A stretch of 64,000 bases of DNA from Isoetes taiwanensis (GCA_021234155.1 JAJEKV010000035.1:9188779-9252778), one strand, 5' to 3'; shown: positions 1 through 11,427, counted from the first letter of the stretch. Notes: generated by a model from the letters alone, not told the origin. Translations and numbers: made by a program.

Positions 1-963
1 TGCACTTGTACATCCAAAGACCCAATGGCGTTGGCGGCTAGCTGGTGTTTTAACGATTGCAGCTTCAGACGATTCGGGCCGCCTTTTGTCATGTGAGGCT
101 TTTCAGACGAGATTTGCTATATAGATGGGGATCGGCAAACTGGCCGGGTGGCTGAGTTTTGCCATCCATCGTGGCAAAGAACCACGCAGTGATGTGCCTA
201 TTTGGATATGTGATGCACGCCTTAAGCCGTAAAAGTTTGTTTCTTCCACGCATGTGTCGCTTTTAGATTGTGAACCTCTTCCCCATCCCAAAGATCGGCA
301 TCTTCGTGTTCCTCAACCCACGGTGGAAAAGTGTTTGGATGTGGACATGGGATAAATTGCTCCACCCTAAAGTGTCGGTGACTGCGATGGCAAATTCTCC
401 ATAGATGTGTTCGGTGAATGTCTTGGTTCACAAGATGAACCCCAGAGTCTCAGATCGTTGCCCTCTCTGTGGCCAATGTGTTGAAACTATTGAACACTGC
501 TTCTTCTTGTGCGATCATCTACGACTTGCTTGGGAGTAGTTGTTCACTCTTTTCAGTGTGTCTCTCACTAGCCAGGAGATCCTACTTGCAGTTTATCCCC
601 CTGTTTGGCCTAACTTGCGTAAGTAGGCATTTCATCTTGCTTCTAGTTGGATTTTGTGGTCTATCTGGCAGAGGCAATGTTTTTGTATTTTCCAAGGTGC
701 ACACATCGCTGATCAGCAGCTTCTCCATTGTGCTCAGCAAAAGATCACTAAAGCTTATCGTTGCTCGTCTCTAGCTGATGATAAAAAGAGATAATTTAAG
801 GTGTGCACGTATTTACGGTGTTCTTCTTATGCATAGACGGGTGTTTTTGCCTAGTTGGGTCAGCCTATCCACTAGGGTTTTATTTCTGTCTGTGCATTGT
901 GTATTGTGCCTTTGTTCTTGTCAATAAAAAGAGCCTCACGTCCTTCAAAAAAAAAAAAAAAAA
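1..963 (+). mobile_element. LINE (non-LTR retrotransposon) 3' remnant with poly(A) tail
   Basis: This is the 3' end of a LINE ORF2. Around 355-520 the broken frames read LHPKVSV, then a Cys/His cluster (RCPLCGQCVETIEHC), which is the zf-RVT zinc-binding region that follows the reverse transcriptase in plant LINEs. The same region occurs in the better preserved LINE at 14930-16224. An AATAAA at about 922 is followed by a 17-base A tract at 947-963, the expected 3' end. The 5' part lies outside the window. Several stops and frameshifts make it inactive. A target-site duplication could not be tested. Confidence 0.75.
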
Positions 964-1016
964 TATTACAATTTTTCTCATGACGGTCTAGTCAGAGATT
1001 TGTTTTAGATGAAACT

Positions 1017-2345
1017 TACTATAATTCCACATGGCAAGTGCATCACAAATGGAGATATTACAAAGATGTAGTAGTACCACTAAATGCTAAGAGGATGCAT
1101 GCACATATAACAAGGAAAATCTAGGAGCGAGTATATCAGGTTAGTAGGTCATGAATTTTTTAAAAGGCATAGGAATACCTAAAATTGTCTCTTCTTTTAC
1201 GTTAAACATTACTCTAAATTATGCTCAAACAATAATAAGTTGTTAGAGTGGCTATGCTCCGTTAGCTACCATGACAGGTGGTTCTACCACCGATGCACTG
1301 GAAATCAAAAAGCTATTAGAGCCACTCAGCCCTATCAACTTTAGGCATGACAAAGGGGGTCCTACCCCGATGCCAAATTAAAATGAATGAAAGCTATTAG
1401 AGAGTTTCAGCCCCATCAGTTGTTAGAGAGGTTCAACGGATCAACGTAGTCTCACCACCGGTGCTACATTCAAGCGTAGCTTATAGAGAGGTTCAGTCCT
1501 GTCAGCCCCCACCTTGAATTGTGGATGTAACACCAAGATTCAAAAATCAAGCTATTAGAGTGGCACGGCCTTGTCAGGTTAATATTATTGTTTTTATGAT
1601 AACTTTTGATTCATAGCTCTGAAGGGGATTTTGCGGGTGAAAAAGGTAAAATTATAGTAGGATTTAGGTTTTTATTGCTTTTCAATGACTTGATAGTACA
1701 TTTTTTTCACGAATGTTCAACCAGAGCTCTATTTTAGGTGAAATTTGCACCAATGAAAAGTGTTTAAAGAGATCTCTAGAAGAATATCTAATTTGCCTGT
1801 GTTTGGTCAAGATTTGAGGGTAAAAACAACGAATTTATAGTCGGATTTGGGGATTTATTATTTCTCAATGAGTTAATATTACTTCTCTCATGAACGGTTC
1901 AACTTTTCTCATTACATTCTTTAGTAATTTTATTGCAAATGAAGATATAAAGAATGTAGCAGTACCACCAAATGCTAAAAGGATGCATACACATGTAACA
2001 AGAAAAATCTATGAGCGAATATATAAGGTTAGTAAGTCATGGAAGCTTTGAAAGGCTTTTTTTCACGTTAAACATTACTCTAACTTATGCTCAAACAATA
2101 ATAAGTTGTTAGAGCAGCTATATGCCCCATCAGCTACCAACATGACAAGCAGTGGTTCTACCACCTGCATTAATCAAAATCAAAAAGTCAAGTAGAGAGT
2201 TCAGACCCCGGCCACCTTTAGGCATGACGATTGGGATTCTACCCCCGGTGACAAATTAAAAATGAATGAAAGCTGTTAGAGAGGCTCAACCCCATCAACT
2301 ATTAGAGAGGTTCAGCGGATCAATGAGGTCTCACCACCGGTGTTA
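1017..2345. repeat. Direct duplication of about 430 bp (1040-1470 and 1930-2345)
   Basis: Two diverged direct copies lie about 890 bp apart. Each starts with a segment around AATGCTAARAGGATGCAT, then TTAAACATTACTCTAA, then CTCAAACAATAATAAGTTGTT, and ends with TCACCACCGGTG. Within each copy a short motif, GTTAGAGNGGYTCA, recurs several times. No coding capacity is seen on either strand. The first copy may be part of an unrecognised non-coding element that interrupts the LINE to its right. Confidence 0.7.
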
Positions 2346-2359
2346 AGCAATCTCAACAT

Positions 2360-2503
2360 TCAAGGGTTCCTTTTCGCTAGCCTCTTCACGGATCAAAGTA
2401 CGGAGCTCATTGCAATAGTTCGAATTTTATATAGGCGGTGCATCGAGGAAGGTGCTATGATTAAAGTGGCGTGGTCGGCGCATCCTTCCCAAATGGGCAG
2501 GTA
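2360..2503 (+). mobile_element. LINE reverse transcriptase fragment, left half of the LINE split by element 1
   Basis: A plus-strand frame reads FASLFTDQSTELIAIVR, then EGAMIKVAWSA. This matches the stretch of LINE reverse transcriptases just upstream of the conserved PK..GGLG motif. The frame ends as CCC-AAA-TGG-GCA-GG at the transposon boundary. The sequence on the far side of element 1 starts GGT-GGT-CTG-GGT (GGLGMMD). Together they give the uninterrupted LINE motif, so this is the upstream half of the LINE that continues at 14930. Confidence 0.7.
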
Positions 2504-2533
2504 ACCATCATTCAATTAAATTGGGTTTATGTC
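2502..2533 (+). repeat. Left terminal inverted repeat of element 1
   Basis: These 32 bp match the reverse complement of 14898-14929 at 30 of 32 positions and that of 63765-63796 at 31 of 32. The outer end begins TAACCATCAT and the inner end reads TTATGTC. The LINE frame stops immediately outside it. Confidence 0.85.
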
Positions 2534-2829
2534 TTAATTTTGGGACAAATTTCATATTGCATGTTTTTTAGTAGCATATTCAAATTCACACATTTCACCT
2601 CAAAATTATGAAAACGTAATATCATGTTATTTACAAAATAGTCAACATTTCATAATATAGCACCATATCATAAAAACGTGATAACAAAAATTTACATAGT
2701 TATTCAACTTTCTTCAAGCACCCCCAATGATATCATAGCCTTCTTCCCGACATCCCCGAGGTATTGTAATTCTCGTGATTTCTAGCTGGAATAGTGTTTG
2801 GAGTCCATGAGTACAAAACACTTTCATAG

Positions 2830-5582
2830 TCTAGCCAAAGATCAGGATCACTTTGATTTCTCCTCCATCTCTTTGTCCAACAATCGAAAGTGCACCTTTC
2901 TTTATCCCGACACGTTGGTCAACTGATGACCGACACCACCATTCCACCCGCACATGGTTGAAGTTAATATTACCTTCTTCTTTGCAAATATCGGAGATAG
3001 TGAACCCCAACCACACCGGATATGTATCTAAATCTGCTGGCTTTACTACCACAAATTGGTGGCATTCCAGTCGATTGGAAGGTTCATAAGCATCCATGCC
3101 TAGAAACTTTGGTCTATTGTTCTTAGGACCAACATAGTGTTTTGTCGGAAGGAGGAGGAGCATATTGCTTGCGAATGCTACTTATAAAGTGTCATCAAAA
3201 TCCTCAAAGACCTACTAAGGTCTTCCACCTAGTTTTAGGCAATCACCCTTCTTTCAATTCATCCGAGGATGTGTCTATCTCCCCCCAACAGGGTTAATCA
3301 CCTTCTTCCAGTAAGCCACCAAGGCATGGTTGGTGTGTCATCCGGATTGGTTTGCCAATGCTTTATATAGTCTTGGATTCCTTCCTTAGTCAATCCCAAT
3401 TGCTTCACTTCTTCAAGAGGGTTTTAAAGCTTTTGGTTGACCTAGAGGTATCATAGGCTTGCCATTCTCATCTCTACATGCCATATTTCTCCCCTCCCTC
3501 TCCACTCATCCTCTCAAGGTCTCATCTTCCATTGGAAGATTGGAATCCCATCTCTCACCCAAAAGTGAGCTCAGCAGAGGCCGGAATGACCTTCAAGATC
3601 CAATGTATAACCATCCACAAAGCTCTTCCAATCGGGCACTTCTTCTATGAGAGAAGCTATAGGGTTTGGAGTAGTGCATTCATGCAAGATTTCCATTAGC
3701 CTAGGAAAGTTGGTCACCGCTTGTCGCTTCAAGATACAACTATATTTGCCAAATAATGCATCCACATCCTCATGGGTATGCCCGCATAAGAAACCCTAAA
3801 TTAACTCTTTCAAATATCCCCACAAATTGTTAAGTAGGATAGGAAAGAAAACATCCACCGTTTCTTATTTGGCCAAAGACAATTATCAAGTTGCAAGAGA
3901 AACCTTTTGGGTAGATCTTGAGGTTTAGCACGTGAAGTTGAAGCTCCAACATGTTCATTAGACCCATGCTTCCTAAACCTTGCCTTGTTGAACTTTTCAA
4001 TATTGTTAGGGTTTCCATCTAACAATGCTCTATGTAGTGCCCGGCTAGTCAGAAGGTCCCTGGAGGTGACCATTGTATCCATTTTCATAGTTTCTCAAAC
4101 ACCTCATGATACTCCCAATATGAAAATCTGGACCATCACTCCACAATTCCAAACTAAAATGGCCATAGTAGGTTTGATTCGCCCATGCAAGATTGCCTTG
4201 ACCATTGAGACTGTGAAAGGGTATGATCTTCTACATGACTTTGGTATGTACTTGAATTGTGGAAGACAAGTCTTTTTGTTGGTCCATCTTGTCATGTATA
4301 ATACATAAATAGTTATTGGGTTCCAATGCGGATAAAGTCCTCCACATCCAATAACATGATCTACATGATAGTTGGTCACTCATATGGTCCTTCATATGCT
4401 CCCTTATCCTAGCCCTTTGACTAGGTTGCACGATCTTATCAAGAGTCTCCTTCAACTTAGCACATAAATTGCACTTTGCAAAGTTGTTTGAAGTTGCTAT
4501 GGTGACATGATTGAAATGCTTCTTCCATAACCTACTAAAGCTAGGTTGGGATATTGAAGAATTCCCAATTCGAAGTAGGGAATTCACTTCTTCCAAAATA
4601 CTCTTTTTGAGTACAATGTAATGGCAACCTTTTCTCAACAACCGCTTCTTCCCTTTTCATCCCTTCTACTTTTGTGTGGCATAGACTGCATTGAAATCAA
4701 TATATTTTTCAAATATCTCCCCGGCGTACCAAGGTCCTAGCTGTTGGTCTCAACAAACTATTATTTCCATGTAAAGCAATCCTGTTCCCCTCTCACTGCT
4801 TTTTGCCAATTATGCCATGAAGAAGTTGGAATTGCATGGATACTCTGCCATGCTTTTTGCACATATCCATTTGCCTAGCAAAGGGTATCTTTTTCCTGTT
4901 TGGGTTTCTTTCATCTTGAAGTGCATGCTCAAGATTGTGTACATGTAGGTCCTCCTCTCATCAACGGTGTACTCTTGAAAAGTGGCTCTTGCTTCCACCA
5001 ATTGTTCTATTGTAAAGAATTGCATACAAGCACTCAACAACAATCTGAGCCCCTAACCTTCACCATTGTCTCACGTTTGGTGTCACTATTCAACTTGGCT
5101 CTTTTGCTAGGATAATGTCTGGCAACTGATACTTCTCCCCTTTTGCCTAGGTTTAGAGTTCCAACTGCCAATGGATCAATATCAAGACAATCATTGTCCC
5201 CAACAACCTCAGGCTCTGGAAAAATATAATCCTCCACAAATTGAACACTACTTATAGGCCATGCCATGATGCAAGGAACCTCCAATTGCTTGACACAACC
5301 AAAACATTCCTTGTCACCCAAACCTTTACCTTTCCAGTTGTCTTCCAACATCGAAATTGCAATACCAATATTGTCTTCCCCTAGCCTTTCATCATTAACA
5401 GCTTGACCAGGATCTGCTAGCACAATGACTCCTTGGCCTACTATTTCCTTGTTGCACTTGTGCATGATTCTCACCTTCTTGTTCCTCCATTGCACCCTAC
5501 TATAGAGGACTAATTGTTTTTCTTTAACATTCTTGCTAGGAGTTGGTTTTTCATTGATATTGCTCTTTTCAATATGTTGCAC
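2830..5582 (-). pseudogene. DDE-type transposase (DUF7869-like), broken by frameshifts
   Basis: A leftward gene is recovered in several frames. The N-terminal part (5034-5582) is a low-complexity, Lys-rich region, followed by 4810-5043. The catalytic region has three acidic motifs in order: IIHDKMDQQK at about 4280-4305; LLQLDNC..PNKKRWMFSFL at about 3850-3897, the usual second-Asp block; and CGHTHEDVDALFG at about 3745-3787. A Cys pair (FAKCNLCAKLK) lies upstream of the first motif. The C-terminal part (2831-3163) ends with YPVWLG and VRVEWW blocks. As I recall, this motif set is that of DUF7869 proteins, which behave like transposases; the domain name is from memory. At least five frame breaks occur. 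Being beside the left TIR and reading outward-in fits a self-mobilising enzyme. It would cut and rejoin the element ends in the nucleus. Confidence 0.75.
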
Positions 5583-5888
5583 ACCATCTTGAGTTGGAGA
5601 GGCACCATTGACCTAGGCAAATTGCACCCTTTTTAGTTAATGAGTAGGAAAAAATTATTACACCATAAGATAAAAAAACGCATTACATTTATGGAATATA
5701 AATCAAATTTTTTTTAAAAGCAAGAAATTCCTTTGGAAATAGGTTTAATATAATAACAACAATGGGCGAACGAAATCATTTAAAACAAGAATTTTCGCGG
5801 GCAACAACAAGGAAATGATATTATCCTAATTTCAATTATAAAATTTGGATATATGATTACTTAAAAAGACATATAGCTGATGGATTTG

Positions 5889-6034
5889 AGAATTTATTAT
5901 CCATAATAATATACCCTAGATGATATAGTCATGGAATTTCAGATGCACCTGGCGTGTTATTTGAGGCAATAAATTATTCACGCTTAATTTCTAATTAACC
6001 CTATATAAATCCGGGTTCACGCCTCAAGACCTCC
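5889..6034 (+). promoter_or_regulatory. Promoter-like module 1 (TATA box at 6002)
   Basis: GAGAATTTATT is followed by a GCGTGTTA block, AATTATTCACGCT, a TATA box (CTATATAAATCC, 6001-6012) and, 6 bp later, CACGCCTCAA. The same order and spacing recur at 7094-7256. This suggests a duplicated rightward promoter of element 1. The site lies 5' of the leftward transposase gene, so it may be half of a bidirectional control region. Confidence 0.5.
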
Positions 6035-6061
6035 ATTCGGGTCCAATTTTTTTTTACGCCG

Positions 6062-6363
6062 CCATGAAGCTGTCAAGCCTCTCGCCTTCGAATTCATGAA
6101 GAACCCCAGGTCTCGCCAAAGAGACGCCGGGTTGAAGAACCCCTCTATTCTCCCCCCATAGATTTTTTTTTTGCCCAATTCTCCTTCCCGATTTCTCCTC
6201 CATGAAGAGGAGGAAGAGGAGGAATTGGATATGGAAGAGGAGGAGTTGAGCTCCTCCGATTCCTCCCTCGATGAAGAAGAGGAGGAGTTGGAGGAAGAGA
6301 GGAGATGGTCCTCTCAAGAGCACATGACAGCTCGCTTCTTCGTGGTTGGCTTCTCTGACTAAG
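6062..6363 (+). CDS. Possible small acidic protein downstream of promoter module 1
   Basis: An ATG lies 50 bp beyond the TATA box of module 1. The best frame (6171-6362) gives a peptide dominated by Glu runs (blocks such as EEEEEEELDMEEEEL and DEEEEELEEERR). Whether the upstream ATG joins it depends on one frame change near 6100. No family is recognised. The opposite strand also has an open frame (6054-6452) rich in Leu, Ser and Pro, but that is the expected shadow of a GAA/GAG-rich repeat. It could be simple low-complexity DNA in an untranslated leader. Confidence 0.25.
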
Positions 6364-7093
6364 CAAAATGAGAATGAAAATCTCAAGAGGAGGAGGAGGA
6401 AGAGGAGGAGGAGGCGAGGGAAGCAGATGAGGGAGGAAGGCTCCACAACCACCGCTTTTTAGAATGGTTGAGAGATGAGCCAGTTTGCATGTTTTTTTTT
6501 TTTTTCACCTTTCTTTCTTTTCTAACACCTTTCTTTCTTCTTTGTTGCGACGTGGAAGATCAATGATGCATCCCAGGCGGCCCCTTTTTTGTTGTTTTTG
6601 CCACGAAGCTTTGGACACGCCCCAGGGCATTTTTTTTCCTGTAATTTTGTGAAAAGCCTTGGGCAAATTTTGCCATAAGCCTTCGGGCATCTGTACACAT
6701 TCTCCTCTTATGAATGAAATCAAACAAGTTTTTATCATAAAATTTTTTTTCAAACTTGTTGTTCTTGAGCGCTTTTTTGTACATAAAATTATTTGAATTA
6801 AATTCAACTGTTTTCTCCAATTATTTTGTCTCAAGTCATTTATCTCTAAAATTTTGTATAAAATTTTGTCTCAACAAAGTCTCGGGAACACTATAAATCA
6901 ACCACATGAGAAATCTCTCGATTCATCACAAGAACCATAGGAAATTTTCCTATAATGACCTAAAAACAATTCCCCAACCCTTACAAGTCATTTTTAGCCT
7001 TGATAATTTTGCCTTAAAAATCATTTTTAATTTAGCCTATATAAAATTTCTAAATTCTATTTTTTCAATGCAATAAATGGAATAAAATGTCAT
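6364..7093. other. Non-coding spacer within element 1
   Basis: T tracts (6491-6505), GA-rich and AT-rich sequence. A 109-codon minus-strand frame (6505-6834) has no recognisable domain and no support from element 2. Nothing else is seen. Confidence 0.5.
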
Positions 7094-7256
7094 GGAGAAT
7101 TTATTGCATGAAATGCAATATTCTCCATATATACCATATACATGTCATGTCCGGGAGGAAGACCGTGATGCCGCGTGTTAATTCAAGCAATCAATTATTC
7201 ACGCTAACTTATTTCTAATTATGCCTATAAATCCATTTCACGCCTCAAAGTTCCTA
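7094..7256 (+). promoter_or_regulatory. Promoter-like module 2 (TATA box at 7223)
   Basis: A second copy of the module at 5889-6034: GAGAATTTATTGCATG, then GCGTGTTAATTCAAGCAAT, AATTATTCACGCTAA, the TATA box CCTATAAATCC (7223-7233) and CACGCCTCAA (7239-7248). Downstream is a short ATG (7291) followed by TTGGTGAGTG, which resembles a splice donor. No protein of useful length can be followed further. Confidence 0.5.
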
Positions 7257-7878
7257 CATTTTCTTCCTTCCTTCATAACGATTTGGTTCTATGCTTCTCA
7301 TTGCCTTTGATCCGCCCTCCAAATCTTGGTGAGTGATTTATATTCAAAGAATGTTAGATGTTTGGTTTTGCAATTCTAACTTACTAAAAGACCTTTTGTT
7401 CTCAGAAAGCATCCATGAGTGAGGACATCTGAGGCTCAGAATTAAAACCAAAAGCCGAGGACTAAGGCGTGTTAATAAAAGCCTCTAATTAAAACCACAA
7501 GCATAATCCTCCGTTCTTCTAATCCTTCCAAAACCTCGAACTCAAGGTTAGTTTTCATTTAGTTTTAAGTTTCATCTCAATGGGGGTTTAATCCAAGAAG
7601 ACAAGCTTTTGCATTTGCTCGGTAGGAGGAAGCGATGATGTTTATGAAAACCAGAATAGTTTTTATAAACTTCATCCGCTTCTTTATTTAGGCAAATTTT
7701 GAGTTTCTCTTCCGAATTAATCATGCTATTGCATGCCAAGTTTCTATTATGAATAAGTGTAGTAGAAAGCATTAGAAAAATCAAAGATAATATTGGAAAA
7801 CGCTTAAAGATAATATTTGAAACACGCTAAGCGTGTTTTATGCTAACCTTTTAGCCTTCAACATGAATACGTTTCGGT
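7257..7878. other. Spacer downstream of promoter module 2
   Basis: No convincing coding sequence. A 70-codon minus-strand frame (7572-7784) is unsupported. A palindrome AACACGCTAAGCGTGTT at about 7826-7842 resembles the CACGC...GCGTG palindromes in the introns of the cargo gene. Confidence 0.4.
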
Positions 7879-8036
7879 GCACTCGGCGAGAGAGGAGAAA
7901 AAAAAAACGTACGGATAGATATTAAAATAGATAAAGGCCAGACAATTATTTTAGCGTGTAAATAATTGCCTGGCCTTTATCTATTTACTTATCTATCTGG
8001 CATGTGTTTTTTTTTTTCCTCTCTCACGAATGCACG
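7879..8036. repeat. 158-bp near-perfect hairpin (foldback)
   Basis: Two arms of about 70 bp are inverted copies. The left arm runs from GTGCACTCGGCGAGAGAGGA to AGATAAAGGCCAGACAATTATT; the right arm is its mirror, ending CCTCTCTCACGAATGCAC. The loop is about 14 bp (TTTAGCGTGTAAA). The arms contain A10/T12 tracts. It lies between the leftward and rightward gene groups. It could be an inserted MITE, a structural terminator or a functional cis element. No counterpart is seen in the retained part of element 2. Confidence 0.8.
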
Positions 8037-8216
8037 GAAAGCATGTAGTTTTTTTCCTATATAGCGGTTTTTACACGGCGTGCAAACAATTTTATCCCTA
8101 GTTTCAACTTTTTACGCTAAAACGCGCGCGGTCTCTTAGTTTCTAAGTTTATATAAATAAATAAATATAACACGCCAGCGTTGAATACTGATACTCCGCT
8201 CACTTCCTATTGATAG

Positions 8217-8856
8217 ATGCCAAGTTACATTAATCACCCGGTTGGTGACGAAGATGCATTGGAATTACATTTGGGCCAGCAATCACACAGCCCAGCTCCA
8301 GTTTCGGCTCCAATCTCCAGTCCGGTTTGAACGCTAAAATAGAGCACCAGTCAAATTGAGCACCGGTCTTGCAACCTGGAGAGTACTTGGATCAAGTAAT
8401 GATGATGGCGCAGAGCGCAGTGGCAATGATAGATCTGGGCTCGGGGCCCTTTGGGCAACCGCCGAGGTCGGCCCTCTTATCTAATCACCGAGAATGCAAG
8501 TACATGCATTGATCGAGAGTGAATCTCGCGATCCGGCCACCGAGATTCAAAATGAGGAGTTTGCGGTTCTTAGTGGTTAGCCTCTATGCCCGGATGCCCC
8601 AACACTAACCACTACCACAAAGCGGTATAATGATGCAATGGAGATGGCTCAACCAATGGAACCACTACCGCAGGCGCTATACGATGCATTGGAGGTTCAA
8701 CCAATGGAGCAAGAGGAGGAGCAGGAGGTGGAGCAGGCGGGGGAGGTGGAGCTAGAGCCTGGTGTTTTTGCTGGGGTTCTACCTGATCAGTTCACTATGC
8801 CCATCTATGGAAATGGGATTATCGATAGCCCAGCTACTCAAGAGGATCGGGCTTGA
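8217..8856 (+). pseudogene. Hypothetical Pro/Glu-rich protein of element 1
   Basis: A TATA-like GTTTATATAAATAAATA at about 8148 is followed by ATG at 8219 (MPSYINHPVGDEDALELHLG...), a Pro/Ser stretch, then a frame change. The reading is recovered at 8638-8856 as an acidic segment (MEQEEEQEVEQAGEVELEPG) ending with FTMPIYGNGIIDSPATQ. Two frame breaks separate the parts. I recognise no family. It lies between the hairpin and the leftward conserved ORF. Element 2 has no surviving equivalent because its left part is lost. Confidence 0.4.
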
Positions 8857-9011
8857 AACAAGAAGCAGGATTTTGTGCGGTTTATCCGGTTTATCCAGAT
8901 TATATACAATTGTAAACTTTTTTCAATGAATACAACAAATTTTGTCTACTTCTATATTTCTACAATGTAATACATGTTACATACCTTTTTTAAGCGGTTT
9001 CTTGGCCATGC

Positions 9012-9420
9012 AACAAATGTTCCAACACTTTCTCCAACCGTATGGGGGTGTCTGCGCGAGGTAAAGCTTCATCCATAGCGCGGCGATTAATCATTGTAAC
9101 TTCGGACATACTTATCCCCGGCGGAATTCCATGGCGGTTTTACGGTCGGATCGATGGAGTCGATCTTGCATAATCCTACTTTCCTTTTCGATTTGTAGTT
9201 AACATGAAACATTCATCTTCGACACCTTGAGAAAATTGCTATTCGAACACCTACTATTGGAAATTAATGTTCAAGCTATTGGAATGAGATGAGTACGCAT
9301 CTCATAGCCATTCTTGAGAAGCTGATTTGAGTCTAAGAAGCTGATTTGAGAAGTGAAGAAAGCTATGGAAACTTCTGGCGATTGGGAAAATTCGAATTAG
9401 AAGAAAGATTAGGTTAACTA
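9012..9420 (-). pseudogene. Conserved leftward ORF of unknown function (element 1 copy)
   Basis: Minus-strand frames give EDECFMLTTNRKGK, VGLCKIDSIDPTVK, HGIPPGISMSEVTMINRRAM and a C-terminus ending LLHGQETA. The same blocks occur in order in element 2 (43300-43703) as EECYLLTAHLKRR, VGLCKVKDLNPS and HGVPLGNSFCKISIINSNYED. Protein-level conservation with differing nucleotides argues for a real gene. At least three single-base frame changes break this copy. It sits just upstream of, and divergent from, the ParB-like/FCP1-like gene in both elements, so the two may share a promoter region. No known domain is recognised. Confidence 0.6.
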
Positions 9421-9548
9421 CGTTTAGAAGCGGGATAAATTTGGCGGGATACTTTTGGGTAGATTGGTTTTAAAAAACTTAATGAAAGAAGTCGTGGACG
9501 GGTCTTCCGTCATTATTATTTGTATGTGTCAAGAATATTTAAAGGCGC

Positions 9549-10235
9549 ATTTTGTGTTTTCTTGAAATTCAAATTTCTCTATTTCGTCTGCGGGTAGAAA
9601 AAGCTATTTCTTGGCGGCTTCGGCCGTATCGGCGACCTTCCGACTCTGTTACTAGGCGATTCAGAGATGTCTTCATGAATCGAGGTCGAGGGACGGTTGA
9701 TGCAGGGAAGCGATGGAAGAGGAATCTCTAAACCGGCTCTTCTCAAGTTTCGAGGGCGTTGATTAGAATACCACGAGAATACAGAACCCTATTCAAGGTA
9801 TTTAATTTGCCACGTAGAATACACCTTTGTGTGGAGAGTATTATGCTTGCATGAATTTGAGATATTTCCTTGCCTTAGGTTAATATGCTTTGCATGAGTT
9901 TGAGTTATTATGCTTTGCTTGAATTTTAAGTATTACCATCGGTTAATGCTTTCGATTGTCCGATTCGTAGAAACATAATTTTTTGCTTTTTATATATAGA
10001 ATATAGCGGTGTTATACAGATTGGAGATAGCAATGTTCAATGAGGTTAAATAGTGTGAAATATGGATTCATGAAGGGTATGTAGCTTAAAATGTGGATGC
10101 AAAATAATTTAGTTTCAAATTCACATAGCATGGTCAATAATAGGAGCTACCAACATGCCAAGCGTGATTTGTACTAATTTAGGTTTAAATACCGCAAGCG
10201 TGATCTCTTATTCTGAAAAGTACTCTAAAAAGTGC
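9549..10235. promoter_or_regulatory. Divergent upstream region and likely 5' leader of the cargo gene
   Basis: The leftward ORF and rightward cargo gene diverge here. TATTTAAAGGCGC at about 9537 is a possible TATA box for rightward transcription. A short ATG at 9666 is closed after two codons. From about 9800 to 10220 the sequence is AT-rich and intron-like. Two half-palindromes, GCCAAGCGTGATTT (about 10159) and CGCAAGCGTGATC (about 10190), match the intronic palindrome series. Confidence 0.35.
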
Positions 10236-10797
10236 TCATCTTCTTTTGCGGTGCTCAAGAGGAAGAAAACCCCTCATAATTCGGGTTCTAATCCCGCAAA
10301 GCAAGGGCTGACGACCGGATGCAGTACCATATGATCTCACCTTAGATGATGAAGGGCGATTCTTATAGCAACCCGCCACCACGCCTCGCCCTGAAGAGGA
10401 AATGGGCGAGGGTGCCGAGTGGTACGTTGACCTTGCCAAGACAAAATGGCAAGCTTCGACTTAACTCTCTTCTCGAGGAAAAGGAAGCGAGACAAGATGG
10501 CCAAACAAAGGGATCCTAATCTCTTGTGAGGAAGAGGATGACACCAGCGCAAATTGCTCTTGGAGATTACATGGCGAAGAAAGATGCGCTCGGACTTACT
10601 CTTTGTAGAGCTCGCATACAAGGATCACGTTCATGAAGGCAGATGTGAGCGGTGAGACATGTTTTTAAGTATGGTTGGCCAACCAATGTAGCGATTCACG
10701 CCAATATCTATTTGCCAAGGGGTTACAGTATGCGTAGAGGCATGTTCACTAAACCGACACCAAGTCACTATTTGCGACAAGCTAGGATTTAGCTGAC

Positions 10798-11392
10798 TTG
10801 AAAGCTTCTAAGAGGGTCCTAGATCTAGGGAAGGATGTTCAACCTGCAGTTGTCGAAGGCATGGAGGCTTCTGTTTTTGAGAATGAACAGGACAGAGTGG
10901 CGCAGCTAGAGGCCATGAACAAGCTGAATAAATACTCTGACCATTATCCATTGGGTCTTAAGGAAACTTTTGCGATCCATGTGAAGTCCCTCATCCGTTC
11001 ACCAAGCTCCATTTATGTTAGCAGAAGATATGATCCAGCACATGCCATGGAGATTGTTCAGAGCATGATTAGTAATCCAGGTCAAATGCCTATGCCAGCG
11101 GATGTGCTACCTTGGGATATGATCTCGAACAAGCCTGCTGTGTGGACGAACTTCCAGGAGATATTGTTAAATGAAAATATTAAATTCGTCGTCATCGACG
11201 GGCAGCATTCTGTTGAGGCACAGAAGGCCCTCATCAGGCAGGCAGAACAAACAGGCCAAAAGCAGCGTTCTACAAATCACTATGCGCGTATAGGAGGTGT
11301 CATTATGTTGGATGCCAATACTTCACCTGCAGATTTGGCTGAGATTAGTGCAACTTTGAATGAAATGGGGAAGACATTTCTATACAAAAGGT
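10798..11392 (+). CDS. ParB/sulfiredoxin-like (DGQHR-type) domain exon
   Basis: An open exon of 198 codons ends at a splice donor (AAAAG|GTAACT). Its first in-frame codon, TTG at 10798, is not a translation start; the frame is entered from upstream. Residues 66-103 read SPSSIYVSRRYDPAHAMEIV, then ISNPGQMPMPADV. Residues 131-143 hold VVIDGQHSVEAQK. This resembles the ParB N-terminal/Srx fold: an initial N/S-x-x-R block, 'I..xGQ..P..V', then D-G-x-H-R/S-x-x-A. In that fold the DGxH or GxxRxxA loop contacts nucleotide. The exon is far more conserved between the two elements than the surrounding introns, which suggests purifying selection. The homology is inferred by motif only; a profile search would settle it. 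Confidence 0.65.
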
Positions 11393-11427
11393 AACTAACT
11401 GCATTAGGATGTTAGCATGTTAATATT

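Noticed and set aside
6054-6452. 132-codon leftward frame rich in Leu/Phe
   Set aside because: It is the antisense of a GAA/GAG-rich tract; leucine runs are expected from such repeats and no domain is seen.
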